A stretch of DNA of 64,000 nucleotides from CAIKMD01 sp035605975 (GTDB taxonomy: Bacteria; Pseudomonadota; Alphaproteobacteria; ATCC43930; CGMCC-115725). The notes under the pieces were generated by a model. That model was not told where the DNA came from and searched no databases. It was given only the letters and a program-made list of their open reading frames with translations. This document shows positions 50,538-59,769 of the stretch, in pieces. Position numbers and translations under genes: made by a program. Location of the stretch: assembly GCA_035605975.1 (NCBI GenBank), contig DATNGG010000167.1, positions 1 through 64,000 on the forward strand, in the 5' to 3' direction. Numbering within the stretch: the stretch's first letter is position 1; each line of letters opens with the position of its first letter.

Positions 50538-51284
50538 TCAGAGCGGCACGCCGTCCGTCACGACCTTGCGCTCGTGATACTCCCAAATGACTTTCGCGAC
50601 CTGCACCTGACCGCGCAGCCGCATCGCGTCCTCGATCACCGCGCGCGGAAACGGCACGGCGCCGCCGAACGGCTCGGCGGCGATCTGCAGCCGCGCGTTC
50701 TCCTCGATCGAAATGCAGTTCATCAGCGCGATCTCGGCCGTCTCCCCGAGCACGACCGAGCCGTGGCCGCGCATCTGGCAGGCGAGCTTGTCGCCCAGCG
50801 CCTTCGACAGATCGGCGGCCATCGCGTCGTTCAGGACGAGGCGCGGATCGTCCCAGGTCGGAACCCCGGCGCCGAACATGAAGGCTTGGTTGAACACCGG
50901 CACGATCGGCCGATTGACGACGCCCAAAAGCGTCGAATGCGGCGAGTGCAGATGCGCGATGCACATGATTTCGGGCCGGTCGCGATGAATCTGCGTGTGG
51001 ATGCGATATTCGGCGGGAATGGTGATCGGAAAATCGCCGCCGGGGTGATGAAGGATCGTTCCGTCGAGGGCGAAGACGAAAATCTGGTCGGCACGCACCG
51101 CGGTCTTTTCAGCGCCGGCGCCGGGCGTGACGAGGACGAGATCGGTGCCGGGAATCCGCAGCGAGATATGGCCGAAGATCCCGATCAGCCCGTGCTGCCC
51201 GGCGATGCGGCAGAGGATCGCAAGCTTGCGGCGATGCGCCCAATCCTCGTCCCTCGCAAGTCCAGATTTCGCCGCCTCGCTCAT
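50538..51284 (-). CDS. class II aldolase/adducin-family protein (copy 1)
   Basis: 248 residues. GQHGLIGIFGHISLRIPGTD and AHLHSPHSTLLGV (His-x-His of the zinc site) with a further His in MRGHGSVVLGE define the family, which includes fuculose-phosphate aldolase and also hydroxyaromatic decarboxylases (e.g. 3,4-dihydroxyphthalate decarboxylase). In company of a DHPDC-like enzyme the decarboxylase role is attractive but unproven. ATG 51284; 29-bp gap to the next gene. Confidence 0.85.
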   Translation of the reverse strand: MSEAAKSGLARDEDWAHRRKLAILCRIAGQHGLIGIFGHISLRIPGTDLVLVTPGAGAEKTAVRADQIFVFALDGTILHHPGGDFPITIPAEYRIHTQIHRDRPEIMCIAHLHSPHSTLLGVVNRPIVPVFNQAFMFGAGVPTWDDPRLVLNDAMAADLSKALGDKLACQMRGHGSVVLGETAEIALMNCISIEENARLQIAAEPFGGAVPFPRAVIEDAMRLRGQVQVAKVIWEYHERKVVTDGVPL

Positions 51285-51336
51285 CGCGCTGCTCTCCTTG
51301 CCGCTAAGGCCCCTTGCCCTTCTTGCCGCGATCCCT

Positions 51337-52374
51337 TTAGGCCGCGACGACGAGCGGCTCGAGCCGCGGCGCCACCTCGCCCATGAAGCGGCGCATCGAT
51401 TGCGCGCGCTGCTCTTGCGTCGCCCAATCCTTGCCGACAACGAGAAGCAACGTGCCGAAGCCGCCGACCTCCTCGAACAGCTCTGTCACCTGACGATAGA
51501 CCCGCTCGGGCTCGCCGCAGAATAGGAGCCCGCGGTCGATCAGATCATTGATCGTGACATCCTCGATCGTGCCGCCGGGCGGAATGAAGGCATCGAGGCG
51601 GCGGCCCGAGCGGATCGGCACGAGATCGGCGTTGCGTAAATCCTCGCGCGCCTGCGCCAGCGAGTCGGCGACATAGACGAAGCGCGCCAAGCGAATGCGG
51701 CTGCGGCGCGGTGGATCGTCGGGGTTGGGAACGCCGAGATAAGTCTTGATCATGCCGGTGAGCTGGGCCGAGGGGTTGGTCCAGGACATCAGCGGAAAGA
51801 ATCCCTTCTCGGCGGCGAGCTCGAGCGTGCTGTCGGTGCGGGCGCAGGCGATGCCCACATCCATGCGCGGCTTCGTCAAAGGCTTCGGGATGATCGTCCA
51901 ATTCTTGCCCTGCCACACCTCGCCGTCCCAATCGAAGGGCGCGGGCGACGACCAGGCTTTGAGGATGATGTCAATCGCCTCGCGCATCATCACGCGCTGC
52001 GGCGCCGGCAGCTTGCCGCGCAGGCCGCCGCCATCGCCGATGCCGAGGCCGAAGCCGGCCATATAGCGGCCATCGGTCAGGTGATCGCACACGGCCGCGT
52101 CGGTCGCGACCTGAAGCGGATGGAAATAGGGCAAGGCGCGAATCCCCGGCCCCATCTTGATCCGCTTGGTCAGCGCCGCCGCCTTGCAGATGAACGGATC
52201 GGCCGAAGGCAATTGATCGGGCGCGTGAAACGAGACGAACACGCCGTGCTCGCTGATCCAGGCCTCCTCGATGCCGAGCTGGTCGGCGAGGATGACCTCC
52301 TGCAAATCATCCTCATAGCTGAGCTTGGCGATCTGGTTGCGCCTTTGCCCGTTGGAGAAGAGCCCGAATCTCAT
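51337..52374 (-). CDS. LLM-class flavin-dependent oxidoreductase
   Basis: 345 residues. A luciferase-like TIM barrel: MRFGLFSNGQRRN, LADQLGIEEAWISEHGVF, RIKMGPGIRALPYFHPLQVA, DGRYMAGFGLGIGDGGGLR and QRVMMREAIDIILKAW. Such enzymes use reduced FMN or F420 to oxygenate or dehydrogenate small molecules. Gaps of 40-52 bp on both sides keep it in the operon; a flavin reductase is not present locally. Confidence 0.88.
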   Translation of the reverse strand: MRFGLFSNGQRRNQIAKLSYEDDLQEVILADQLGIEEAWISEHGVFVSFHAPDQLPSADPFICKAAALTKRIKMGPGIRALPYFHPLQVATDAAVCDHLTDGRYMAGFGLGIGDGGGLRGKLPAPQRVMMREAIDIILKAWSSPAPFDWDGEVWQGKNWTIIPKPLTKPRMDVGIACARTDSTLELAAEKGFFPLMSWTNPSAQLTGMIKTYLGVPNPDDPPRRSRIRLARFVYVADSLAQAREDLRNADLVPIRSGRRLDAFIPPGGTIEDVTINDLIDRGLLFCGEPERVYRQVTELFEEVGGFGTLLLVVGKDWATQEQRAQSMRRFMGEVAPRLEPLVVAA

Positions 52375-52414
52375 GCCGTCCTCCGCCTTGCGACGCCGCT
52401 GCCGTGCAGAGCGA

Positions 52415-53143
52415 TCATGGAAACAAATCCATCCGGCCGGATGCGGGCTGGCGATCCCAGCGCGCCTCGAGCAGCGCGAAATAGGTCCAGGTCCGCTGCG
52501 CGATGACCTCGAGTTTGATCTCTTGATTGACGATCCGGCATTCTTCCGCGCTGAGCGTGCCGACGCCGCCCAGCGCCTCGGCCTGCAAGGTTTTGCACGC
52601 GTCGTTCTCGAGCGCGAGCGTCGCATGGAGCAGCTCGCGCAGATTGCGCCCGATGACGGTGATGCCATGCGCGCGCAGAAATGCCGCGCGCTTATCACCG
52701 ATGATCTTCAAGAGCTTCTGGCCGCGCTCCGGCGTCTCGATCAAATGCGCCTCGGGATAGATTGGAATGCCGTCGGCGAAGATTGCGCTATGGACGGTGA
52801 TCGGCCGGTATTCGCGCTTGGCAACCGCGAAGAGCGTCGAATAGGGCGGATGAAGATGCGCGATCGCCAGCGCATCGGGACGTGCCGCGTGCAGTGCCAT
52901 GTGGATCGGCCATTCGAGCGGCGGCCTCGCCTTGCCCTCGAGCGGCTTGCCATCGAGCCCCGCCGCGATCATGTGCTCGGCGCGCAGATTGGCCTTGTCG
53001 GAGCCGGAGCCCGGGGTGATCAGCACGCGCTTGGTCTCGGGATCGAAGACGCTCACATGGCCGTGCAGGCCGATGAGGCCCTGCATCGCGAAAATCCGCG
53101 TGCAGGTGGCGAGGTCTTCGCGCAGCTCCGTCTCGGATGTCAT
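52415..53143 (-). CDS. class II aldolase/adducin-family protein (copy 2)
   Basis: 242 residues. MQGLIGLHGHVSVFDPET, LALAIAHLHPPYSTLFAVA-type zinc motif (H-x-H) and RAHGITVIGRNLRELLHATL. Similar to copy 1 at about one-third identity by eye, so an old paralogue with its own substrate. ATG 53143. Lies between the LLM oxidoreductase and the binding-protein gene in the operon. Confidence 0.85.
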   Translation of the reverse strand: MTSETELREDLATCTRIFAMQGLIGLHGHVSVFDPETKRVLITPGSGSDKANLRAEHMIAAGLDGKPLEGKARPPLEWPIHMALHAARPDALAIAHLHPPYSTLFAVAKREYRPITVHSAIFADGIPIYPEAHLIETPERGQKLLKIIGDKRAAFLRAHGITVIGRNLRELLHATLALENDACKTLQAEALGGVGTLSAEECRIVNQEIKLEVIAQRTWTYFALLEARWDRQPASGRMDLFP

Positions 53144-53184
53144 CGCTCCGGCCTTGTCTCTCCGCCGCGGGTCACAAGCGGCTC

Positions 53185-54216
53185 TTATTGAAGGACGACG
53201 GCGTAATGCTTGTCGATCAGCCGCTCGGCGGTGATGTCGCCTTTCACCATGCCATGCGCCTTGTACCATGCGATCTGCCGGCGCACATCCTTGACGTCGA
53301 GGCGGAGCTGCGGATCGACATAGGGCATCTGGTGGTCGAGGTCCTGGGGCGGTTTGCCGATATATTTGGCGATGATCGCGAGCATCGCCGGTGCGTTCGG
53401 CCCGTCCGCGCGCTCACCCTTTGCGTCGGTGAAAGCGTCGTGATAGTCGCGCGCGCCGCGGCGCAGTGCCTTAAGGAAGCGCGTGTTGCGATCGCGCTGC
53501 GCGGCTGCGTTCTTCGCGGTCATGAACACCGCGCCGATCTGCCACGGCGTTTCGTCGCCGACCCAGCCGAGATTATGCGCGCCCGCCTTGTCCATCTCGG
53601 CATTCAAGGTGCTGGGGATCATGCCGACATCCGCTTGCCCGCCGACCACCGCCGCCGCGCTGTTGGGGATCGACTGCAGCGGCAGGATGCGCACGCTCTC
53701 GATGGGAAACCCGTATTTCATCGCCAGCAACCCGACCGCGTAATGGGTGGTCGAGCCGATCGTCGTCAGCGCGACCGAATGGCCCTTGATGGCGGCGAGC
53801 GATCGGAGCCCCGCATCCCAGGCGCGCTTCGAGGCGAAATAGCCGAGCATGTGAAAGCCATGCGCCTCGCGGTGCAGCCCCGCGATGACGCGAATCTGCC
53901 CGCCGCTCGCAAGGTTGTAGAGACCCGCGGTCAAGCCGGTGACGCCGATATCGACATCGCCCGCGACCACCGCGACGGCGACGGCCTGACCCGCGCCGAA
54001 GCTCGAGAATTGGACGTCGAGCCCCTCGGCGGCGAAATAGCCGCGGTCTTGCGCGATATAGAGCGGACCCGAGGCGCCGACTTTGAGAATCCCGACCTTC
54101 AACGGCTCGGCCTGCGCCGCGCCGGCGGCGGCAAGGCACGCCAGCGCCAGCAGGGTTCTTCGCCAGAGCTCCCGGCAAGGCCGGTAGAGATCACGCGACA
54201 CGGGTTTCCTCTCCAT
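53185..54216 (-). CDS. ABC transporter substrate-binding protein, NMT1/SsuA-like
   Basis: 343 residues. After a basic start a signal peptide (LLALACLAAAGAAQA) leads to VGILKVGASGPLYIAQDRGY, FFAAEGLDVQFSSFGAGQAV-like lobe 1, VAGDVDIGVTGLTAGLYNL, IKGHSVALTTIGSTTHYAVG and VVGGQADVGMIPSTLN. Ligand presumably an acid substrate for the operon's enzymes. Starts inside the 3' end of the amidohydrolase gene (26-bp overlap). The transporter's membrane part is not in the window. Confidence 0.87.
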   Translation of the reverse strand: MERKPVSRDLYRPCRELWRRTLLALACLAAAGAAQAEPLKVGILKVGASGPLYIAQDRGYFAAEGLDVQFSSFGAGQAVAVAVVAGDVDIGVTGLTAGLYNLASGGQIRVIAGLHREAHGFHMLGYFASKRAWDAGLRSLAAIKGHSVALTTIGSTTHYAVGLLAMKYGFPIESVRILPLQSIPNSAAAVVGGQADVGMIPSTLNAEMDKAGAHNLGWVGDETPWQIGAVFMTAKNAAAQRDRNTRFLKALRRGARDYHDAFTDAKGERADGPNAPAMLAIIAKYIGKPPQDLDHQMPYVDPQLRLDVKDVRRQIAWYKAHGMVKGDITAERLIDKHYAVVLQ

Positions 54217-55144
54217 CCGAATAGTGCGGCAACAACCCGGCGAGATTGGTGCGGTCGATGGCGCGCAGCTCCCAATTGTCGAAGACGCCGCATTGCCGCA
54301 GACCTTCGACATGCTCGGCCGCGCCGCGATAGGGATAGTCGGTTCCGAAGACGAAATGCGAAGCCGGGATGACCATACGCGCGGCGGTCAAGGCGACGCG
54401 GTTCGAGGCCTGGGCGGTGTCGTAGAAGAAACGCTGCGCCTCGGGCAGGAAACCGCCCGGCAGAAGCTTCACATAGTGCGGCATGCCGGCGGTGCGCATG
54501 AAGCGCTCGACGAGGAACGGCATGGTGCCGCCGGCATGCGACCAGATGATGCGCAGATCGGGATAGGTTTGCGACGCACCCGAGAACACCATGCGCGCGA
54601 TCGCGCGCGTCGTGTCCGTGCCGTATTCGATATTCGCGTCCTGCTGGCCCGGCACGAAATTGAGACAGCAATCCGGCACCGCCGGATGCACATAGATCAC
54701 CGCCTTGCGCCGGTTGAGCTCCTCGAACACCGGCGCGAAGACGGGATCGCCCAGCCATTTGTCGTGATAGCTGGTATAGAGGCCGACACCATCGGCCTTC
54801 AGCACGTCCATGCCGTATTCGATCTCTTTGAGGCTGCCCTCGATATCGGGCATGGGCAGTGCCGTGAACATGCCGAAGCGGCCGCGGTGATCCGCCACCA
54901 TGCGCGCCGCATAGTCGTTGCAGGCACGCGCGAGGCGCCGCACCCGCGCCTGGTCATCGAGCCGCATCGCGATCTGCGTCACCGAGACGATCGCGGTCGC
55001 GACCCCGCCCTCGTCCATATCTTCGATGGACTTGGCAAGCGACCAGCTTCGCAAGGGGGCGTTCACGGCGCTGCCGATCTCGGCAAGATATTCGGGCGGT
55101 GCGATATGATGATGAACATCGATGCGGCGATTGGCATTCGTCAT
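54191..55144 (-). CDS. amidohydrolase 2 / ACMSD-like decarboxylase (copy 1)
   Basis: 317 residues. TIM-barrel metal ligands: RIDVHHHIAPPEYL (H-x-H), AVIYVHPAVPD, IIWSHAGGTMPFL and FGTDYPYRG (catalytic Asp). This is the ACMSD/gamma-resorcylate/5-carboxyvanillate decarboxylase branch, most of which remove carboxylate from aromatic or related acids without a cofactor. Strongly similar to its upstream twin. ATG 55144; 11-bp gap from copy 2. Confidence 0.88.
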   Translation of the reverse strand: MTNANRRIDVHHHIAPPEYLAEIGSAVNAPLRSWSLAKSIEDMDEGGVATAIVSVTQIAMRLDDQARVRRLARACNDYAARMVADHRGRFGMFTALPMPDIEGSLKEIEYGMDVLKADGVGLYTSYHDKWLGDPVFAPVFEELNRRKAVIYVHPAVPDCCLNFVPGQQDANIEYGTDTTRAIARMVFSGASQTYPDLRIIWSHAGGTMPFLVERFMRTAGMPHYVKLLPGGFLPEAQRFFYDTAQASNRVALTAARMVIPASHFVFGTDYPYRGAAEHVEGLRQCGVFDNWELRAIDRTNLAGLLPHYSDGEETRVA

Positions 55145-55155
55145 TGCCGGTACGC

Positions 55156-56094
55156 CTAGCGATAGCGCGGCAGCAGCCGCAGCGCGTTGTCGCGATCGAT
55201 CGCCTTGAGATCGCTCGGGCTGAAGACGCCGCTGTCCATGACCGCCGTCGCGATCTCGTTGGGATCGCCCCAAGGCACGTCGGTGCCGAAGAGAATCCGC
55301 TCGACCGGCACGACTTTGGCAAGCGCCTGCAGCGGTCCCGTGTCGTAGATCGCGGCGGTGTCGTAATAGAAGCGCCGCGCCTCGTGGAGGAAGCCTTGCG
55401 GCAGGAGCCGGGCGATATGCGGCGCGCGCGCGACGCGCATGAAGCGCACGATGAGGAAGGGCATCGCGCCGCCGCCATGCGACCAAATGAGGTTCAAATC
55501 GCTGAACCGCGCCGAGCGGCCGGTCAAGATCATCTGCGCCAACGCCCGCGTCGTGTCGGTGCCGTATTCGATCAGCGAATCGTTGACCACCTTCAGCACA
55601 TTGGTGCAGCAGGTCGCGGTCGTCGGATGGGTGTAGACCAGCGCCTTGCGCCGGTGGAGCTCCTCGAACACCGGATCGAAGGCCGGATCGCCGAGCCATT
55701 TGTCGCCATAGCTCGTGAAGAACACGACGCCGTCGGCTTTCAGCACGTCGAGCCCGTATTCGATCTCCTTGAGGCTGCCCTCGACATCGGGCATCGGCAG
55801 GTTGACGAACATGCCGAAGCGCTTGGGGTGATCCGAAACCAGCTTCGCCGCGTAGTCATTGCACGCCCGCGCCAGCCGGCGCGAGACCGCGGCATCGCCG
55901 AACCACAGGCCCGGCGTGGTGATGGAGGTGAGCGCGACCTCGACCCCGCCCTCGTCCATCAGCTCGATCGACTGCGCCGGCGTCCATTCGCGCGTCTCGC
56001 GCGTCAGGGGAATGCCCTTGGGATCGAGCTCCGCGATATAGGCAGGCGGCGAGATGTGATGATGCACATCGATGCGATGCGGTGCGGCCGCCAT
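55156..56094 (-). CDS. amidohydrolase 2 / ACMSD-like decarboxylase (copy 2)
   Basis: 312 residues. Same layout: RIDVHHHISPPAYI, KALVYTHPTTATCC, LIWSHGGGAMPFL and LFGTDVPWGDPNEI. About half identical to copy 1 by eye, so a recent tandem duplication within the operon. First gene of the unit; the 159-bp gap to the divergent CocE-type hydrolase (56095-56253) must hold the promoter. Exact acid substrate unknown. Confidence 0.88.
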   Translation of the reverse strand: MAAAPHRIDVHHHISPPAYIAELDPKGIPLTRETREWTPAQSIELMDEGGVEVALTSITTPGLWFGDAAVSRRLARACNDYAAKLVSDHPKRFGMFVNLPMPDVEGSLKEIEYGLDVLKADGVVFFTSYGDKWLGDPAFDPVFEELHRRKALVYTHPTTATCCTNVLKVVNDSLIEYGTDTTRALAQMILTGRSARFSDLNLIWSHGGGAMPFLIVRFMRVARAPHIARLLPQGFLHEARRFYYDTAAIYDTGPLQALAKVVPVERILFGTDVPWGDPNEIATAVMDSGVFSPSDLKAIDRDNALRLLPRYR

Positions 56095-56253
56095 GCTGAT
56101 CTCCTCCCTCGTCGTCTCTCGTTCGATGCCGCAGAACAGCAGAACCGGCGGCGAAAAGCAAACGGAGAGGTCGGCGCATGCGGCAGCTTGACGGCGCCGC
56201 GAATCCAGGGCTCACTCCGGCCAAACGCGGCGCGAAGCAACGGGAGGTCGATC

Positions 56254-57978
56254 ATGGCGACGGTACTGCGCGAGGCCTTTGGCGGGCAGAAGATGGCGCT
56301 CGACAAGGACGTGCCGATCACGCTCAGCGACGGCACGGTGCTTCGCGCCGATATCTACCGGCCGGAAGCGCCCGGCAAATATCCGGCGGTCATGACCTAC
56401 GGGCCTTACGGCAAGGACTCCCATATCTCTCAGTTCATGGGCGAGGGCTGGGGCAAGCTCAAAGCGCGTCATCCCGAGATGGTCGCCAATTCCACCAGCC
56501 AGCACATGGTGTTCGAGCGCCCGGATCCCGAGGTCTGGGTGCCGCATGGCTATGCCGTGATCCAGGTCGATTGCCGCGGCGCCGGCCGCTCGCCCGGCAA
56601 GCTCGACGTCAACTCGCCGCAAGAGTTCAAGGACTTCAAGGAAGCGATCGAATGGGCCGGGGCGCAGCCCTGGAGCAACGGCAAGATCGGCCTGCTCGGC
56701 ATCTCCTATTACGCGGCGGGCCAATGGATGGTCGCGTCGTATAAGCCCAAATACCTCGCGGCCATCCTGCCCTGGGCCGGCACCTGCGATTTCTATCGCG
56801 ATCGCACGCGCCATGGCGGGATATTCTGCGCCGGCTTCGTCGGCCGCTGGTGGCAGAACAGCGTCCTCAACAACCAGCATGGCAAGCCGGATTCGACCTT
56901 GACCGACTTCGTCAATGGCGAGCGCTCGACCGGACCCGAGAGCCTGACACCCGATCAGCTCAAGGCGAACCGGCTAGACTATGTCGACAATGTGCGCGCG
57001 CACCCGCTGCTCGACGATTGGTACAAGGCGCGCTCGGGCGATCTCTCGCAGATCGAGGTGCCGGCGCTCGTCGTCTCGAATTGGAGCGCGCTCGGTCTTC
57101 ATTTGCGCGGCACGATCCAGGGCTTCATCGGCATCGCATCGAAGGACAAATATCTCAAAGTGCAGACCGGCCCCTATTTCGCGACCTTCTTCGCGCCGCA
57201 ATCGGTCGCGTTCCAGCGCAAATTCTTCGATCGCTATTTGAAAGGCCTCGACAATGGCTGGGAGAAGGAGCCGCGCGTCGAGGTGGTGATCCGCGCGCCC
57301 GGAGACACGGTGCGCCGCCAGGTGCAATCGCGCACCTGGCCGCTCGAGGGGACGCAATTCGTCAAGATGCATCTCGATGCCGGCAAGAAGACGCTCGAAT
57401 GGAAGGCGCCCGCGGCGGCGGGCAGCACCACCTATCCCGCCTTGAGCGAAGGCGCGACCTTCACCTCGGCACCGCTCGATCGCGACATGGAGATCGCGGG
57501 ACCGCTGCTCGCCAAGCTGCAGCTCGCCTGCTCCAAGCCGGATATGGATATGTTCTGCACGCTGCTCGCCTTCGATCCATCGGGCAAGGAGATCAACTTC
57601 GCGACCAATTTCGACCCGATCCCGATCTCGCAAGGCTGGCTGCGCGTCGCGCTGCGCGAGCTCGATCCCGAGCGCAGCTCCAACTGGCAGCCGGTGCATC
57701 GCTTCCGCGAGCCAAAGCCGCTGAAGCCCGGCGAGGTGGTCGAGGCGCAAGTCGAGGTCTGGCCGACCGCCGTGTTCCTGCCCAAAGGCTCGCGCCTCGC
57801 GCTGATCCTTTCGGGCCAGGACTATAAGGGCACGGGCGAGCCGAACTCGTCGAGCTCGGGCTTCTTCCTCCACAACGATCCGGTGGACCGCCCGCCCGAG
57901 AAATACAATGGCGAGCACACGATCCACACCGGCGGCGGCCGCGACTGCTATCTACAGCTTCCGGTCCTGCCCGGCTGA
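56254..57978 (+). CDS. CocE/NonD-family serine hydrolase
   Basis: 574 residues. Alpha/beta hydrolase core with nucleophile Ser 151 in GLLGISYYAAGQ, oxyanion-side VDCRGAGRSPG, a cap region, and a C-terminal jelly-roll domain (LDRDMEIAGPLLAKLQL; KPLKPGEVVEAQVEVWPTA; SRLALILSGQDYK). These are cocaine-esterase/X-Pro-peptidase relatives that cleave esters or amides. No signal peptide. It could release an aromatic acid for the divergent operon. ATG 56254 with GGGAGG before it. Overlaps the convergent permease gene by 27 bp. Confidence 0.88.
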   Translation: MATVLREAFGGQKMALDKDVPITLSDGTVLRADIYRPEAPGKYPAVMTYGPYGKDSHISQFMGEGWGKLKARHPEMVANSTSQHMVFERPDPEVWVPHGYAVIQVDCRGAGRSPGKLDVNSPQEFKDFKEAIEWAGAQPWSNGKIGLLGISYYAAGQWMVASYKPKYLAAILPWAGTCDFYRDRTRHGGIFCAGFVGRWWQNSVLNNQHGKPDSTLTDFVNGERSTGPESLTPDQLKANRLDYVDNVRAHPLLDDWYKARSGDLSQIEVPALVVSNWSALGLHLRGTIQGFIGIASKDKYLKVQTGPYFATFFAPQSVAFQRKFFDRYLKGLDNGWEKEPRVEVVIRAPGDTVRRQVQSRTWPLEGTQFVKMHLDAGKKTLEWKAPAAAGSTTYPALSEGATFTSAPLDRDMEIAGPLLAKLQLACSKPDMDMFCTLLAFDPSGKEINFATNFDPIPISQGWLRVALRELDPERSSNWQPVHRFREPKPLKPGEVVEAQVEVWPTAVFLPKGSRLALILSGQDYKGTGEPNSSSSGFFLHNDPVDRPPEKYNGEHTIHTGGGRDCYLQLPVLPG

Positions 57979-59769
57979 GGCGGCGGGCGCGAGGCCCGGC
58001 GCCGTGCCGAGGCGTCGCGCGATCGCCCAATAGAGGGCGAGAACCGGGATCATAAGCCCGAGCATGATGATTGCGACCGCGGAGCTCGCGCCGTAGGACG
58101 AGGAGGAGATGAGGCCCCAGACCACGACCGAGAGCGGCTCGTTTTCGGTCGTCGAGAGGAGGCTCGGCAGCGTCAGCTCTCGATAGGAGAGGAGCGCGAT
58201 CCAAATCCAGGCATAGCTGATCGCCGGGGTCAGAAGCGGCAGCAGCACATGCCGCATCGCGGTGCCTTGCGTTGCACCGCTGATTACTGCCGCTTCCTCG
58301 AGCTCGTTGTGGATCTGGATCACCGCACCATTCGTCATGCGCGTGCCGTAGCTCAGCATCGTTACGACATAGACCAGCACCAGCACCCAGATCGTGCCAT
58401 AGATCGGCAGCACGTCGCGCAGCACGAAGAGCGCGAGCAGCCATGCCGCGACGCTGAAGACGATCCGCGGCACGGTGTGCGGCAGGAAGGCGAAGAAATC
58501 GAACACAGCGCGAAAGCGCAAGCGCGAGCGCAGCACGACCCACGACACGGCGAGGCTGAGGCCCACCGTGATCGTCGGAACGATCACCATGAGCAGCGCC
58601 GTGTTGCGGATGGCGCCGCCGAGCAGGCCCTGCGGCAGGTTGCGGAAGTTTGCGAGCGACAGGCTGGCGAAAGCATGGGCGCTGACGGGCTGAAGATAGG
58701 GCAGCCCCGCCGACCACAGCAGCGTCAGAACCGGCAGCAGCTCGCTCAGGATGAAATAGACAGCGACGAAGCCGAAGGCCAGCCAGCGAAACCGGCCGAG
58801 CTTCACGAGCGCCGGGCGGTAGCCTTTGCCTGTCACCACGGCATAGCGCGGTGCGCGCGCCTGCATCTTGCCGTACCACCAGCTGAAGCCGAGCGCGAGG
58901 ACGATCATCACGACGCTCAGCGCCGCAACGCCCCCGTAATCCGGCTGGCCATAGGTCGGGCTCACCTGCAGATAGACATAGGTCGAGAAGGTGAAGATGC
59001 GGCTGCCGAGGCCGAGAACCGCCGGCACGTCGAAAGCGGCGAAGCCGATGGTGAAAATATAGATGCTGGCGGCGAGCACGCCCGGCCAGGCGAGCGGCAA
59101 GGTCACGCGCGCGATCCGGCGCCACAGGCCCGCGCCGCCGATGCTGGCCGCCTCTTCCAGCGCCGGATCGATCGCGCGCAGCACGACGGCGGTCATGGTG
59201 AAGGTCACCGGCGCGAGGCTGAGGCCTTCAACAAGGCCCATGCCCCAGAGCGTCGAGATATTGAAAGGCGCGGCAGGGAGGCCAAACGCGGCCTTGAGGG
59301 CGAGATTGATGACGCCGATCCGCGGGCTGAGGAGGAAGAGCCAGCCGAGCGCCACCGAAAACCCGGGGATGAGCAGCGCCGCCGTCACCAAGGTAAGGCT
59401 CAGCTTCTTCCAGGGAAAATCCGTGCGCTCGATGAGCCAGGCCAGCGGCAGGCCGAAGCAGAGCGCGACGACGAGGGTGATCGCCGAGAAGAGGAAGGTG
59501 TTCCCCAGCACGCGGTAGGTGAAGGGGTTCAGGAAAATATCGCGGTAGTGGCCGAGCGTGTAGCGCGCCGTAAGCTCGCCCGGCCCGCCCTCGGCAAGGC
59601 TGAGCCACAGCACGGTGGCGAGGAGCACGAGCACGACGAGGCTCGCAACCAGGGAAAGACTCAGCATCGCCGCCGGGAAGCAGGCGAAGCGCTCCGCTCG
59701 CTTCGATCGCGGCGGCGCAGCGGCAGCCGCCGGCATGCCTCCGCCCGCGGCGATCCCGCGCAGCCGCAT
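57952..59769 (-). CDS. ABC transporter permease, double-domain FbpB/ThiP type
   Basis: 605 residues with about 12 transmembrane helices: two permease units in one chain. Each has an ATPase-docking EAA loop: LEEAASIGGAGLWRRIARVT and LEEAAVISGATQGTAMRHVL. This layout is typical for ferric-iron, thiamine and 2-aminoethylphosphonate importers. TGATG overlap with the binding-protein gene; ATG 59769. No ATPase gene follows on this strand, so it must be supplied from elsewhere. Confidence 0.9.
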   Translation of the reverse strand: MRLRGIAAGGGMPAAAAAPPRSKRAERFACFPAAMLSLSLVASLVVLVLLATVLWLSLAEGGPGELTARYTLGHYRDIFLNPFTYRVLGNTFLFSAITLVVALCFGLPLAWLIERTDFPWKKLSLTLVTAALLIPGFSVALGWLFLLSPRIGVINLALKAAFGLPAAPFNISTLWGMGLVEGLSLAPVTFTMTAVVLRAIDPALEEAASIGGAGLWRRIARVTLPLAWPGVLAASIYIFTIGFAAFDVPAVLGLGSRIFTFSTYVYLQVSPTYGQPDYGGVAALSVVMIVLALGFSWWYGKMQARAPRYAVVTGKGYRPALVKLGRFRWLAFGFVAVYFILSELLPVLTLLWSAGLPYLQPVSAHAFASLSLANFRNLPQGLLGGAIRNTALLMVIVPTITVGLSLAVSWVVLRSRLRFRAVFDFFAFLPHTVPRIVFSVAAWLLALFVLRDVLPIYGTIWVLVLVYVVTMLSYGTRMTNGAVIQIHNELEEAAVISGATQGTAMRHVLLPLLTPAISYAWIWIALLSYRELTLPSLLSTTENEPLSVVVWGLISSSSYGASSAVAIIMLGLMIPVLALYWAIARRLGTAPGLAPAASAGQDRKL

